From: Flavobacterium praedii
GTDB taxonomy: Bacteria; Bacteroidota; Bacteroidia; Flavobacteriales; Flavobacteriaceae
Direction of reading: 5' to 3'
Length of the DNA: 64,000 nt
NCBI RefSeq assembly: GCF_026810365.1
Contig: NZ_CP113948.1
Span: 2,071,001-2,135,000, forward strand
The position numbers were made by a program, and so were the translations under genes. Shown here in pieces: positions 35,197 through 43,578 of the stretch (its first letter is position 1; every line of letters begins with the position of its first letter). The notes beneath the pieces were generated by a model that was not told the DNA's origin, did not search any database, and was given only the letters and a program-made list of their open reading frames with translations.

Positions 35197-35229
35197 AAAA
35201 AATGTCCTGAATTTCAGGGCATTTTTTTT
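35197..35229 (+). terminator. Intrinsic terminator after the barrel gene
   Basis: AAAAATGTCCTG and CAGGGCATTTTT arms around AATTT, followed by a T run. Confidence 0.88.
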
Positions 35230-35290
35230 GTTTTAATGTTTCAAAATAGAGCTTCCCCTTTTCCTTTCCCAACAAAATAGATTACTTTTG

Positions 35291-35440
35291 AAGGAGCTTA
35301 ATCCAGCTGTTCGTTTCAACCTTTTTCAAGAACTGCTTTTTTCTAAGTCCTAGAAGTAGCTTCCTCTGGTCGCTCTGCTAGAACAAGAAAAAATAGCTGT
35401 TCTTTTCAAAAGGATTTCCACTACCATCTGGGCTAGGGCT
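35291..35440 (+). repeat. Structured intergenic repeat, probably degraded
   Basis: A long imperfect hairpin: CCTTTT (35320-35325) pairs with AAAAGG (35408-35413), AAGAAC (35328-35333) with GTTCTT (35399-35404), inner GCT/AGC and T/A runs, and CTAG/CTAG near the tip (35350-35353, 35378-35381). The edges, AAGGAGCTTAATCCAGCTGT and CCATCTGGGCTAGGGCT, resemble a recurrent flavobacterial intergenic repeat as I remember it. It fills the gap between the barrel terminator and the gene at 35463. No ORF seen. Confidence 0.55.
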
Positions 35441-35462
35441 GTCATTTTCAAAACAACTTTTA

Positions 35463-36299
35463 ATGGAAAAATTCACACTCGAAATCCTATTTCACATCAT
35501 CGGAATTGGTTCTGCTTCCGGACTCATCTACAAAGACAACACGCTTTTTATCATTGGCGACAACAGCGGATTTTTATACGAATATAATATCGAGTCCAAA
35601 AACCTACAACGTCAGGAAATCATAGAAAAGGCCAAAGAAAATATCACAAAAAGTGAAAAACCCGATTTTGAAGCCATCACCCATTTTGGAGACAATCTCT
35701 ATGTTTTTGGTTCCGGATCTACCGAAAAAAGAAACAAAATGATTCAAATCAATACGCTGGAAAAAGAAATTTCGACCAATGATCTCACCGATTTATATGG
35801 TGTGATGCAAAGTTTTGGCGAAATAAAACCCGAGGATTTCAATATTGAAGGTGCAATTTACACTGGAGAAGAATGGTATTTATTCAATCGTGGCAACGGA
35901 AAATCAGCCAAAAATGTACTATTTACTGTCCAAGGCAAAAACTTGGTCAACGAGTTCAATATGCTTTCCAACAATTACAAACTACCCAAAATAAAAGGAG
36001 TCCGTAGCAGTTTCACCGATGCAGTAGTACTCGACGATAAAATTTACTTTTTATCAACTGCCGAAAACACAAATTCTACTTACAACGATGGAGAAATACT
36101 AGGAAGTTTTATTGGCTGTATTGACACCAAAACCATGAAAATCGATTTTACTAAAAAAATTAGTGACACCCACAAATTTGAAGGGCTAACCGTTTATCAA
36201 AATTCCGCCGATACAATTGAGTTCTTACTTTGTGAAGATAACGATACAGAAGCATTAGAAGCAAATATTTATAAACTGACATTTAATAAAAAACATTAA
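35463..36299 (+). CDS. Conserved protein, probably DUF6929 (beta-propeller-like)
   Basis: 278 residues without signal peptide. Repeated blade-like strands: [104 protein letters not shown]. This pattern suggests a six-bladed-like propeller akin to DUF6929/SdiA-regulated-type domains. The DUF name is from memory. It precedes the SDR gene by 10 bases and is probably co-transcribed with it. No catalytic residues identified. Confidence 0.7.
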   Translation: MEKFTLEILFHIIGIGSASGLIYKDNTLFIIGDNSGFLYEYNIESKNLQRQEIIEKAKENITKSEKPDFEAITHFGDNLYVFGSGSTEKRNKMIQINTLEKEISTNDLTDLYGVMQSFGEIKPEDFNIEGAIYTGEEWYLFNRGNGKSAKNVLFTVQGKNLVNEFNMLSNNYKLPKIKGVRSSFTDAVVLDDKIYFLSTAENTNSTYNDGEILGSFIGCIDTKTMKIDFTKKISDTHKFEGLTVYQNSADTIEFLLCEDNDTEALEANIYKLTFNKKH

Positions 36300-36309
36300 A
36301 ACACAAATA

Positions 36310-37026
36310 ATGAAAAACTTAAAAAACAAAACCGCACTTATTACAGGAGCTGGTAAAGGAATTGGTAAAGCTGTAGCCATTGCTTTGGCCAAAGAAGGTG
36401 TAAATGTAATTTTATTGGCACGAACACAATCAGACATTGATGAAGTAGCCAAAGAAGTAAAGGCGCTAGGAGTAAAATCACTTGCTCTTACCGCTGATGT
36501 TGCCGATATCAACTCGGTAAATTCTGCTGTAGAAAAAGCCTTAGCCGAATTCAAATCGATTGATATTTTAATCAACAACGCCGGAATTGCCGCTTTTGGT
36601 AATTTTTTGGAATTGGAACCAGCAGCTTGGGAACGCATCATTCAAGTAAACTTAATGGGAACCTATTATGTGACTCGTGCCGTTTTACCAAATATGATTG
36701 AAAAACAAACAGGTGACATTATCAATATTTCTTCAACTGCGGGATTAAACGGAAATGCACTTACTAGTGCTTATAGTGCTTCTAAGTTTGCCGTTTTAGG
36801 ATTGACAGACTCGCTAATGCAGGAAGTTCGCAAACACAACATACGAGTTACAGCATTAACTCCAAGTACCGTAGCAACTGATTTAGCAAAAGAATTAAAC
36901 CTCACAGATGGTAATCCGGAAAAAGTAATGCAACCCGAAGACATAGCGGAGTTAATCATTGCCCAGCTCAAATTAAACCGACGCGTGTTTATTAAAAACA
37001 GCAGTATTTGGTCAACAAATCCTTAA
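36310..37026 (+). CDS. Short-chain dehydrogenase/reductase (FabG-like 3-ketoacyl reductase)
   Basis: 238 residues, classical SDR: NADP-binding [24 protein letters not shown], catalytic Ser in [11 protein letters not shown] and [10 protein letters not shown] (YxxxK). The length fits FabG/3-ketoacyl-ACP reductases and related 3-oxo reductases. In operon with the propeller-like protein; no other fatty acid synthesis genes nearby, so it may act on a different ketone or alcohol. Confidence 0.88.
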   Translation: MKNLKNKTALITGAGKGIGKAVAIALAKEGVNVILLARTQSDIDEVAKEVKALGVKSLALTADVADINSVNSAVEKALAEFKSIDILINNAGIAAFGNFLELEPAAWERIIQVNLMGTYYVTRAVLPNMIEKQTGDIINISSTAGLNGNALTSAYSASKFAVLGLTDSLMQEVRKHNIRVTALTPSTVATDLAKELNLTDGNPEKVMQPEDIAELIIAQLKLNRRVFIKNSSIWSTNP

Positions 37027-37060
37027 ATAATTTCAGACCTATAAGTCATCTGAGTTTTTT

Positions 37061-37122
37061 AACCATTAAGAGATTAAGAAAAATAAGCATAGAGCTTACT
37101 AAATCTTAATCTCTTAATGGTT
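37061..37122. terminator. 19-bp perfect inverted repeat between convergent genes
   Basis: AACCATTAAGAGATTAAGA (37061-37079) and its exact reverse complement (37104-37122) flank a 24-base loop that itself holds AAGC/GCTT. It lies between the convergent SDR and mtaB genes and is followed by T runs, so it could be a bidirectional terminator. Its size and perfection also fit a dispersed palindromic element. Confidence 0.65.
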
Positions 37123-37167
37123 TTATTTTAGCATTTTATTAAATGCCTTTATGTTTAATAATTGATT

Positions 37168-38496
37168 TTAAACCTCAACATTCAAAAATTCCATTCGAAC
37201 GCTTCCGTCTTCATCAATTTTTGTCAAATTGATATCGTGCAAAGTGTTTACTAATTCAGGATTCCAAGGTGTTTTTACTTTTACGTAATTCTCCGTAAAC
37301 CCGTGAATGTATCCTTCTTTGTTTTCACTTTCAAAAAGTACGGTTCTATTCGTTCCCAACTGACTTTCATAAAATGCACGACGCTTTTTAACCGATAATC
37401 CGCGTAGCATTTTACTGCGTTTGGCTCTAACATTACCAGGAACAACGCCTTCCATGGTTACAGCTTCGGTATTATCTCTTTCTGAATACGTAAAAACGTG
37501 CAAATACGAAATATCCATTTCATTCAGGAAATGGTAGGTTTCCAAGAAATGCTCGTCGGTTTCACCCGGAAATCCCACAATCACATCTACACCTATACAA
37601 GCGTGTGGCATGACTTCCCGAATTTTGTTCACTCTTTCGGTATAGACTTCGCGCAAATAGCGACGTTTCATCAATTTCAAAATGTCATTACTTCCGGATT
37701 GCAGCGGAATATGAAAATGAGGCACAAAAGTCCTGCTTTTCGATACAAACTCTATTGTTTCATTCTTCAATAAATTTGGCTCAATCGATGAAATACGCAA
37801 TCTTTCAATTCCTTCTACATCATCTAAAGCCTGAACCAATTCCAGAAAAGTATGTTCGTGTTTTTTATTCCCAAACTCTCCTTTTCCATAATCACCAATA
37901 TTCACTCCGGTAAGAACTATCTCTTTGATGTTTTGCTTTGAAATTTCGTAGGCATTCTTCAAAACATTTTCTAACGCATCACTTCGAGAAATTCCACGAG
38001 CCAAGGGTATGGTACAATAGGTACATTTATAATCACAGCCGTCTTGCACTTTCAAAAAAGCACGAGTTCTATCTCCAATGGAATAACTGCCAACATAAAA
38101 ATCGGCTTCGGCAATCTCGCAAGAATGCACTTCTCCAAAATCATTCTTCGATAAATCATTGATATAATCGGCTAGTTTAAATTTTTCGGTAGCCCCCAAA
38201 ACCAAATCAACTCCATCAACATCTGCCAATTCTTCTGGTTTTAACTGAGCATAACACCCTACTGCTGCAACAAATGCCTTATCATTCAATTTCATCGCTT
38301 TGCGTACGACTTGCTTGAATTGTTTATCTGCATTTTCTGTAACCGAACAGGTATTAATCACGTACATATCGGCAACTTCCTCAAAATCAACACGATCAAA
38401 ACCTTCATCTTGCAAATTACGAGCTATCGTTGATGTTTCCGAAAAATTCAGTTTGCAACCAAGCGTGTAAAAAGCAACTTTTTTTCTATTTTCCAT
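37168..38496 (-). CDS. mtaB: tRNA (t6A37) methylthiotransferase MtaB
   Basis: 442 residues. UPF0004 domain with FYTLGCKLNFSETSTIAR and NTCSVTENADKQ and its three Cys, a radical-SAM core with CDYKCTYCTIP (CxxxCxxC), and C-terminal TRAM-like region. GCKLN and SVTENAD point to MtaB rather than MiaB or RimO. It adds a methylthio group to t6A at position 37 of tRNA reading ANN codons. Stand-alone gene. Promoter TAAATTTG at 38543-38550. Confidence 0.92.
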   Translation of the reverse strand: MENRKKVAFYTLGCKLNFSETSTIARNLQDEGFDRVDFEEVADMYVINTCSVTENADKQFKQVVRKAMKLNDKAFVAAVGCYAQLKPEELADVDGVDLVLGATEKFKLADYINDLSKNDFGEVHSCEIAEADFYVGSYSIGDRTRAFLKVQDGCDYKCTYCTIPLARGISRSDALENVLKNAYEISKQNIKEIVLTGVNIGDYGKGEFGNKKHEHTFLELVQALDDVEGIERLRISSIEPNLLKNETIEFVSKSRTFVPHFHIPLQSGSNDILKLMKRRYLREVYTERVNKIREVMPHACIGVDVIVGFPGETDEHFLETYHFLNEMDISYLHVFTYSERDNTEAVTMEGVVPGNVRAKRSKMLRGLSVKKRRAFYESQLGTNRTVLFESENKEGYIHGFTENYVKVKTPWNPELVNTLHDINLTKIDEDGSVRMEFLNVEV

Positions 38497-38542
38497 ATTT
38501 TAACTTAAACTAATGAAATCGTTGTCAAAAAATTTAAGGTTG

Positions 38543-38550
38543 CAAATTTA
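38543..38550 (-). promoter_or_regulatory. -7 promoter box of mtaB
   Basis: TAAATTTG on the minus strand matches TAnnTTTG, 46 bases before the ATG at 38496. Confidence 0.5.
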
Positions 38551-39018
38551 CGAACAAAAATCTATACTATAAAGCCGATGATTATTTATATTTAACGCAT
38601 TTTCAGCAACTGAGTAAAATTGAGTGCATTTTTATTTTCTTTACATAAAAAACGATTAACTCTAATTGAAAATATTTTTCTTTAGAGGGTTTTGTTCTTA
38701 TTTAATTAAGTATTAATTTCACAACTCCAAAAACAATTAACGATACTTAGCTTTAGTATATACCAAATAAAACTACCCTTTATCGTTATGAAAAATTAAA
38801 AGATAATTATTCCAAAAATATTTCAATAAGAACGAAATATTAAATGATTTTATCTGTTTAATACAATAGCGTTAATTCCGTCACAAAAGAATTCGCTATG
38901 GGTTTCTTATTTACAAGAGATCAAACTTTTAAAAAAACTATTTTAAAAACTATAAATGGGATTACCGAAAACCATAAAGAGTAGGTCAATTAAATAATAT
39001 AATAACAAATAAAAAAAA
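38551..39018. other. Long AT-rich intergenic stretch
   Basis: About 470 bases without a convincing gene. It has A/T-rich low-complexity sequence and one ATG-initiated frame of 28 codons at 38898-38984 (MGFLFTRDQTFKKTILKTIN...), too short to judge. No hairpin with T run and no repeat found. It may hold regulatory DNA for the secreted protein at 39019 or a decayed gene. Confidence 0.5.
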
Positions 39019-39540
39019 ATGAAATCATTCTGCCTCACAATCTCCCTACTATTTATTACACTTTGCTCACAAGCACAAAATGCACCAACAATACCAACTA
39101 AAAATCCTTTCCCAACGATTGTTACATTAACTAATTGGGCTAGCTATAATTCTCAAGAAAAATTCAATCTAGACATCAGAAGTCTTGGTTTTAAATTTGA
39201 AGAAAAATCAGTTGAGGCTGCTTCTACTTCATTCACTTATATCAGAAAAGTTTCGGTAGACAACATCAATTATACGGATAGAATTGTATATCGAATTGCA
39301 AATGATAATTCTGCAAGCATTATTTCATTGGTAACTGCTTCTACCGATTTGGTTTCTCTTTACACGCCACAATTAGCAGGATATAAAACTGGTAAATGTG
39401 ACAATGAAATGTCAAAAGACAAAAAAACGACTTGTACTTGTTATGATAATGGCAAATTTACCATTGACGTTTGTGATGAAAGAGTAAAATTGACCATGGG
39501 TGACGGAAATAATTATTTCATTTCGGTGGCAAAAAAATAA
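39019..39540 (+). CDS. Secreted hypothetical protein
   Basis: 173 residues with signal peptide MKSFCLTISLLFITLCSQAQ. The mature part is a mixed fold with FPTIVTLTNWASYNSQEKFNLDIRSLGFKFEEKS and a Cys-containing C-terminal segment (GKCDNEMSKDKKTTCTCYDNGKFTIDVCDERV) with four Cys that could pair as disulfides in the periplasm. No known domain recognised. Preceded by a 522-base non-coding region and followed by a strong terminator, so it is transcribed alone. Confidence 0.7.
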   Translation: MKSFCLTISLLFITLCSQAQNAPTIPTKNPFPTIVTLTNWASYNSQEKFNLDIRSLGFKFEEKSVEAASTSFTYIRKVSVDNINYTDRIVYRIANDNSASIISLVTASTDLVSLYTPQLAGYKTGKCDNEMSKDKKTTCTCYDNGKFTIDVCDERVKLTMGDGNNYFISVAKK

Positions 39541-39557
39541 TATTTAAAATTTTCATT

Positions 39558-39600
39558 AAAAAAATGCGTCTCTTTCCAAATAAAGAGACGCATTTTTTTA
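39558..39600 (+). terminator. Intrinsic terminator after the secreted protein gene
   Basis: AATGCGTCTCTTT and AAAGAGACGCATT arms with a 6-base loop, followed by T run. Confidence 0.9.
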
Positions 39601-39689
39601 GGAAACAAAAGTAGAAACTACAAATTCGGATTTCGCATTTCATATTAAGTTACTATTTGTTTTTTATTGGAATATGGTATCGCCATTCT

Positions 39690-40229
39690 TCATTCAAATT
39701 TACGGTTTGGAATCATGGCGATTTCATACCAAACTTCTTCTTCTCCATCATATTCAAAGGAATTCACATAATGCATTCCAAGTTTTTCGAGAATATGTCT
39801 AGAATTTACATTTCCAGCATCTGCATAAGCATACAGCTTTTCTACTTTCAATTCATTAAAAGCAAAATCAACAAATGCCAATCCTGCTTCAGTAGCATAT
39901 CCTTTTCCCCAATGCTTTTGAATAAAACGATACCCAATCTCATAAAAATTTTGATGCTTGTTTATGGTCTGTTTTATTAATTTAATTCCGGACCAACCTA
40001 AAAACTCATCCGTATCTTTTAGAATAACTGCCCAACGTCCTATTCCGTTGTCTGCATATTGCTGTCTAATATTCTCAATATAAGCACGACTTTCATCTAT
40101 ATGTTTAACTGGTTTATTCCCAAGAAAACGATGTACTTCGGGATTTGAATCCAATTCGAACATTCCTACCTCATCGGTTAGTTGCAGTTCTCTTAAAATA
40201 AGCCTTTTGGTTTCTATAAAGGTTTTCAT
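39690..40229 (-). CDS. GNAT acetyltransferase, RimJ/RimL type
   Basis: 179 residues. N-terminal ETKRLILRELQLTDEVGMFELDSNPEVHRFLG is the RimJ/RimL-like opening; the acetyl-CoA loop is in QKHWGKGYATEAGLAFVDFAF, then NVNSRHILEKLGM. It likely acetylates an alpha-amine of a protein or small molecule. Overlaps the HAD gene upstream by 4 bases, so the two are translationally coupled. Substrate unknown. Confidence 0.87.
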   Translation of the reverse strand: MKTFIETKRLILRELQLTDEVGMFELDSNPEVHRFLGNKPVKHIDESRAYIENIRQQYADNGIGRWAVILKDTDEFLGWSGIKLIKQTINKHQNFYEIGYRFIQKHWGKGYATEAGLAFVDFAFNELKVEKLYAYADAGNVNSRHILEKLGMHYVNSFEYDGEEEVWYEIAMIPNRKFE

Positions 40230-41041
40230 TGCTTCAAAATATATCGCTTAATCACCTCGGCAACACCATGATTATTATTAGATGCCACTATAACATCTGC
40301 TTTGTGCCTCAATTCTGGAGTTACATTATCAACCCAAACCCCCAAACCTGCATATTCAATCATAGTTAAATCGTTACCAGCATTTCCAACAGCAATAATT
40401 TCAGTTTGATGAATGTTTAATTTTTCAGCTAATTTTTTCAAACTATACGCTTTGTCAATTCCGTGTTGTGCTACTTCTAGAAAAAATGGTTTTGACATGG
40501 ATACACTCAAATGTGGCATAGCCAGTTTCAAATCGGCTTCAACCGTTTTGAGGTAAGAAGGTTCTTCTAATAAAATACATTTAACTGCATTAGTTTGTAC
40601 TGTTTCCTTAAAACTAACCACTTTATTATGTGGCAAACCTGTAATGTGTTTTTCAACATCAATGTATTCCGAATCGGTTTCACTTACAATGGCATCATTA
40701 ATATAAGTGATAATATGTGTTTTACTTTTCAAACTGTAATCATACAATTCGTGAATTTGTTCTTTCGTCAAGGTTTGTTCAAAAAGAATTTTATCTTCCT
40801 TCAGATCGGTAATTACGGCACCATTATAAGAAAGCATAAATGAATTATAGAAATCCATTTTTAATTCTTTGGCATAAGAAGTCATCGCCGAAGTTGGTCG
40901 GCCAGAAGCCAAAACCACATAAACCCCCATCTCTTGGGCTTTAAAAATCATTTCAACATTCTCATCAGATATAGTGTGTTCGTCTGTCAAGAGCGTATCA
41001 TCCATATCTAAAACAATCATTTTGTATTGTGCTTCTTTCAT
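40226..41041 (-). CDS. Cof-type HAD-IIB family phosphatase
   Basis: 271 residues. Motif I MIVLDMDDTLLTD (nucleophile Asp plus D+2), motif II VVLASGRPTSAM, a C2b cap in the middle, motif III/IV in IAVGNAGNDLTMIEYAGLGVWV. This is the YidA/Cof group of cytoplasmic sugar-phosphate or cofactor phosphatases. In the motif IV stretch the usual GDxxND reads GNAGND, a change at the first Asp worth noting though the second is kept. Coupled to the downstream GNAT gene. Confidence 0.88.
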   Translation of the reverse strand: MKEAQYKMIVLDMDDTLLTDEHTISDENVEMIFKAQEMGVYVVLASGRPTSAMTSYAKELKMDFYNSFMLSYNGAVITDLKEDKILFEQTLTKEQIHELYDYSLKSKTHIITYINDAIVSETDSEYIDVEKHITGLPHNKVVSFKETVQTNAVKCILLEEPSYLKTVEADLKLAMPHLSVSMSKPFFLEVAQHGIDKAYSLKKLAEKLNIHQTEIIAVGNAGNDLTMIEYAGLGVWVDNVTPELRHKADVIVASNNNHGVAEVIKRYILKQ

Positions 41042-41060
41042 TATAAAAATATTACATTAT

Positions 41061-41098
41061 AAAAAAACCTTGACACTAAACAAGCGGCAAGGTTTTTC
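41061..41098 (-). terminator. Terminator after the DUF2007 gene
   Basis: AAAACCTTG and CAAGGTTTT arms with a 15-base loop and T/A runs on both sides; reads as terminator for the minus-strand gene at 41126. Confidence 0.65.
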
Positions 41099-41125
41099 AA
41101 AAAAATTAAAATCAACTTACTTTAA

Positions 41126-41344
41126 CTAGATACTTAACCTAAATTCCTCTATAACTGGATTAGCTTTTGCAAAATCAGTTTCTTGAATAAACACTTCAAC
41201 TGCTGAGTCTAAGTTTGGAAAACCAGACATTCTAGCCGATTGAATGTTATTTTTAATTTCAGTTTCCACTCCTGCAGCCTCAATTTTCTCTTGTAAAGCC
41301 AGAGCCAAAATTTCACTTCCCGAAAATACTTTCATTAATCCCAT
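41126..41344 (-). CDS. DUF2007 small protein
   Basis: 72 residues. MGLMKVFSGSEILALALQEKIEAAGVETEIKNN with later FPNLDSAVEVFIQETDFAKANPVIEEF is the ferredoxin-like DUF2007 pattern, seen alone or as a PII-like/signal-transducing add-on domain. Stand-alone here. Clean ATG at 41342-41344. Function unknown. Confidence 0.8.
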   Translation of the reverse strand: MGLMKVFSGSEILALALQEKIEAAGVETEIKNNIQSARMSGFPNLDSAVEVFIQETDFAKANPVIEEFRLSI

Positions 41345-41446
41345 GATTCTTTTATTTTTTAAATTATTTTTAACTCAAACCATTAAACTAAAAAGCGTTT
41401 AAATCTTGTCTGTTTTCTGAATTCTGCTTCTCAATTTCCCTCAACT

Positions 41447-42163
41447 CTATTCTTCCTCATCACCATCAATTTCTTCCTCTTCTTCTTCAAAATCATCAAT
41501 ATCATCGTTGTCTATTTCTTCATCAAGGTCTTCCTCATCTTCGTCATATTCTTCATCAAAATCAAACACATACGGTTCTAATAGCATTTTGTCAGCCAAA
41601 ATTTCAATTCTTTCGGTCATTTGATCCGTAAAAATAATGCGCTGTGTTTTGGCAATACTGTTTGAAATTCGCATGATTTTTGTTTCGTGACGTAATTTCA
41701 AAATAGGATCTGCGTCATCAAGAATAAACATTCTCAATCGGTTTACATTATACCCTGCTGTGGTAAACATATCGCTTAATTTATTGGGAGTCCCAATGAG
41801 GACATCTATTCCGGTTGAAATATAATTTTTATCATATTCCATATCTCCTTTATCGTGAACACCGTAAACTCTAAGATTGGTAAATCTTCCGAATTTTTCA
41901 AAAAGTTCTTCCATTTCAAGTACTTTGGCTTTGTCTTCAACAATAATCAAAGCTCTAGGTGATTCTTCCCCTTCACAAACCAGTTGCTGGATCACATTTA
42001 TTACAATAGTTGTAGATTTCCCAGAACCAGGAGCAGAAATAATAATTGCATCAGAACCACTTTTAATAGTCGAAAAAGTTTCTTTTTGCATGGCATTAGC
42101 CTCTGTTAATCCACAATCTATAAGGGCTTCTTGTAATACTTGATTTATTTTTTTTAGTTTCAT
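41447..42163 (-). CDS. Degenerate single-domain DEAD-box-like protein with acidic tail
   Basis: 238 residues: only the first RecA-like domain of a DEAD-box RNA helicase. Q motif in NAMQKETF, motif I SAPGSGKST, Ib-like GTPNKL, motif II DDAD (not DEAD), and FTDQM where SAT is expected. The second helicase domain (motifs IV-VI) is absent. The last 40 residues are almost only Asp/Glu. It can probably bind ATP but is unlikely to be a complete helicase alone; a regulatory or RNA-chaperone role, or a partner protein, is possible. No frameshift remnants of the missing domain are seen downstream. Confidence 0.75.
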   Translation of the reverse strand: MKLKKINQVLQEALIDCGLTEANAMQKETFSTIKSGSDAIIISAPGSGKSTTIVINVIQQLVCEGEESPRALIIVEDKAKVLEMEELFEKFGRFTNLRVYGVHDKGDMEYDKNYISTGIDVLIGTPNKLSDMFTTAGYNVNRLRMFILDDADPILKLRHETKIMRISNSIAKTQRIIFTDQMTERIEILADKMLLEPYVFDFDEEYDEDEEDLDEEIDNDDIDDFEEEEEEIDGDEEE

Positions 42164-42280
42164 CTTATTTAAATTGAAAAAATAAAAAAGGAATAAAGTA
42201 ATTTACAAACCAATTCACTTTTAAAAATTCCTGCTCTTTTTATTCTTTATATTTTTATTTTTTTTAGCTTTTTCTCTTTA

Positions 42281-43444
42281 TTATTTACTGGCAAAGACTC
42301 GTACATCATTTTCAGAAATTTCATTTCCACCAAGTATTATCAATCGTTCAATCACATTTCTTAATTCTCGAATATTTCCAGTCCAATCATATTCTTGTAA
42401 TAAAACGATAGCTTTTTTAGAAAAATTTTTCACCGTATTCCCGTGTTCCTCAGCAATTTTGCTAGCAAAGTGTTCAATCAATGCAGGAATATCAGTTCGT
42501 CTATCATTCAACGATGGCACATTAATCAAAATAACCGCTAATCTATGATATAAATCTTCACGGAAACGACCTTCGGCTATTTCTATTTTTAAATTTTTGT
42601 TGGTTGCTGCAATAACACGAACATCTATTTTAATATCGGAATCAGCACCAACTCTGGTAATTACATTTTCTTGTAACGCTCTCAATACTTTGGCCTGTGC
42701 AGACAAACTCATATCGCCAATTTCATCTAAAAAAATAGTCCCTTTATTCGCTATTTCGAATTTCCCAGCACGATCTTTAACAGCTGATGTAAAAGCACCT
42801 TTGACATGTCCAAAAAGTTCACTCTCAATTAACTCACTTGGAATAGCAGCACAATTCACTTCGATCATAGGAGCACCAGATCGATCACTTTTTTCATGTA
42901 ATTGATGAGCAACTAATTCTTTACCCGTACCATTAGGCCCAGTAATTAAAACTCTTGCATCCGTTTTTGCTACTTTATCAATCATCACTTTTACTAGATT
43001 GATAGCATCGCTTTCGCCAATTATTTGATATTTTTTATTGACTTTTTTCTTTAAAATTTTATTCTCAACTACTAATTTTTTTCTGTCTAATGCATTCCGA
43101 ACCGTGTTTAATAATCTATTCAAATCAGGTGGTTTCGAAATATAATCGAATGCACCCATTCTCATTGTGTTGATAGCGGTCTCCATATCTCCATGTCCCG
43201 AAATCATTACAATAGGAATTTCGGTATCAAACTTTTTTACAGCTTCAAGTAATTCAACACCATCCATTCTTGGCATTTTTATATCGCATAACACTAAATC
43301 ATAGTCGTTTTCTTTGATTTTTTCAAGTCCTATAACGCCATCCTCAGCTTCATCAACTTCATACGATTCATTTTCTTCTCTAAGTATTTTAATCAATACT
43401 CTTCTTATTGAATCTTCATCCTCGATAATTAGAATTTTACTCAT
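42281..43444 (-). CDS. NtrC-type sigma-54 activator response regulator without DNA-binding domain
   Basis: 387 residues. Receiver domain with phospho-acceptor Asp54 in LCDIKMPRMDG, AAA+ domain with Walker A ITGPNGTGKE, the sigma-54 contact loop reading GAFTSA rather than GAFTGA, Walker B TIFLDEIGDM, and R-finger region. It ends after NIRELRNVIERLIILGG...DVRVFASK, so the Fis-type HTH found in most NtrC proteins is missing. It must act from solution or through a partner. No sensor kinase is in the window. Same strand as the DEAD-like gene, 117 bases upstream of it. Confidence 0.88.
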   Translation of the reverse strand: MSKILIIEDEDSIRRVLIKILREENESYEVDEAEDGVIGLEKIKENDYDLVLCDIKMPRMDGVELLEAVKKFDTEIPIVMISGHGDMETAINTMRMGAFDYISKPPDLNRLLNTVRNALDRKKLVVENKILKKKVNKKYQIIGESDAINLVKVMIDKVAKTDARVLITGPNGTGKELVAHQLHEKSDRSGAPMIEVNCAAIPSELIESELFGHVKGAFTSAVKDRAGKFEIANKGTIFLDEIGDMSLSAQAKVLRALQENVITRVGADSDIKIDVRVIAATNKNLKIEIAEGRFREDLYHRLAVILINVPSLNDRRTDIPALIEHFASKIAEEHGNTVKNFSKKAIVLLQEYDWTGNIRELRNVIERLIILGGNEISENDVRVFASK

Positions 43445-43578
43445 ATTTTAATATTAATAATCTGAGAATCTAAGTTAGTAAGATTCTATGATTTTTTTAA
43501 GTATTTTAGAAATTAAGTTATTAATTATCATTTATTTACAAAACCCAACAACCCATTTTCCAATAATCTAAGAAGCTA

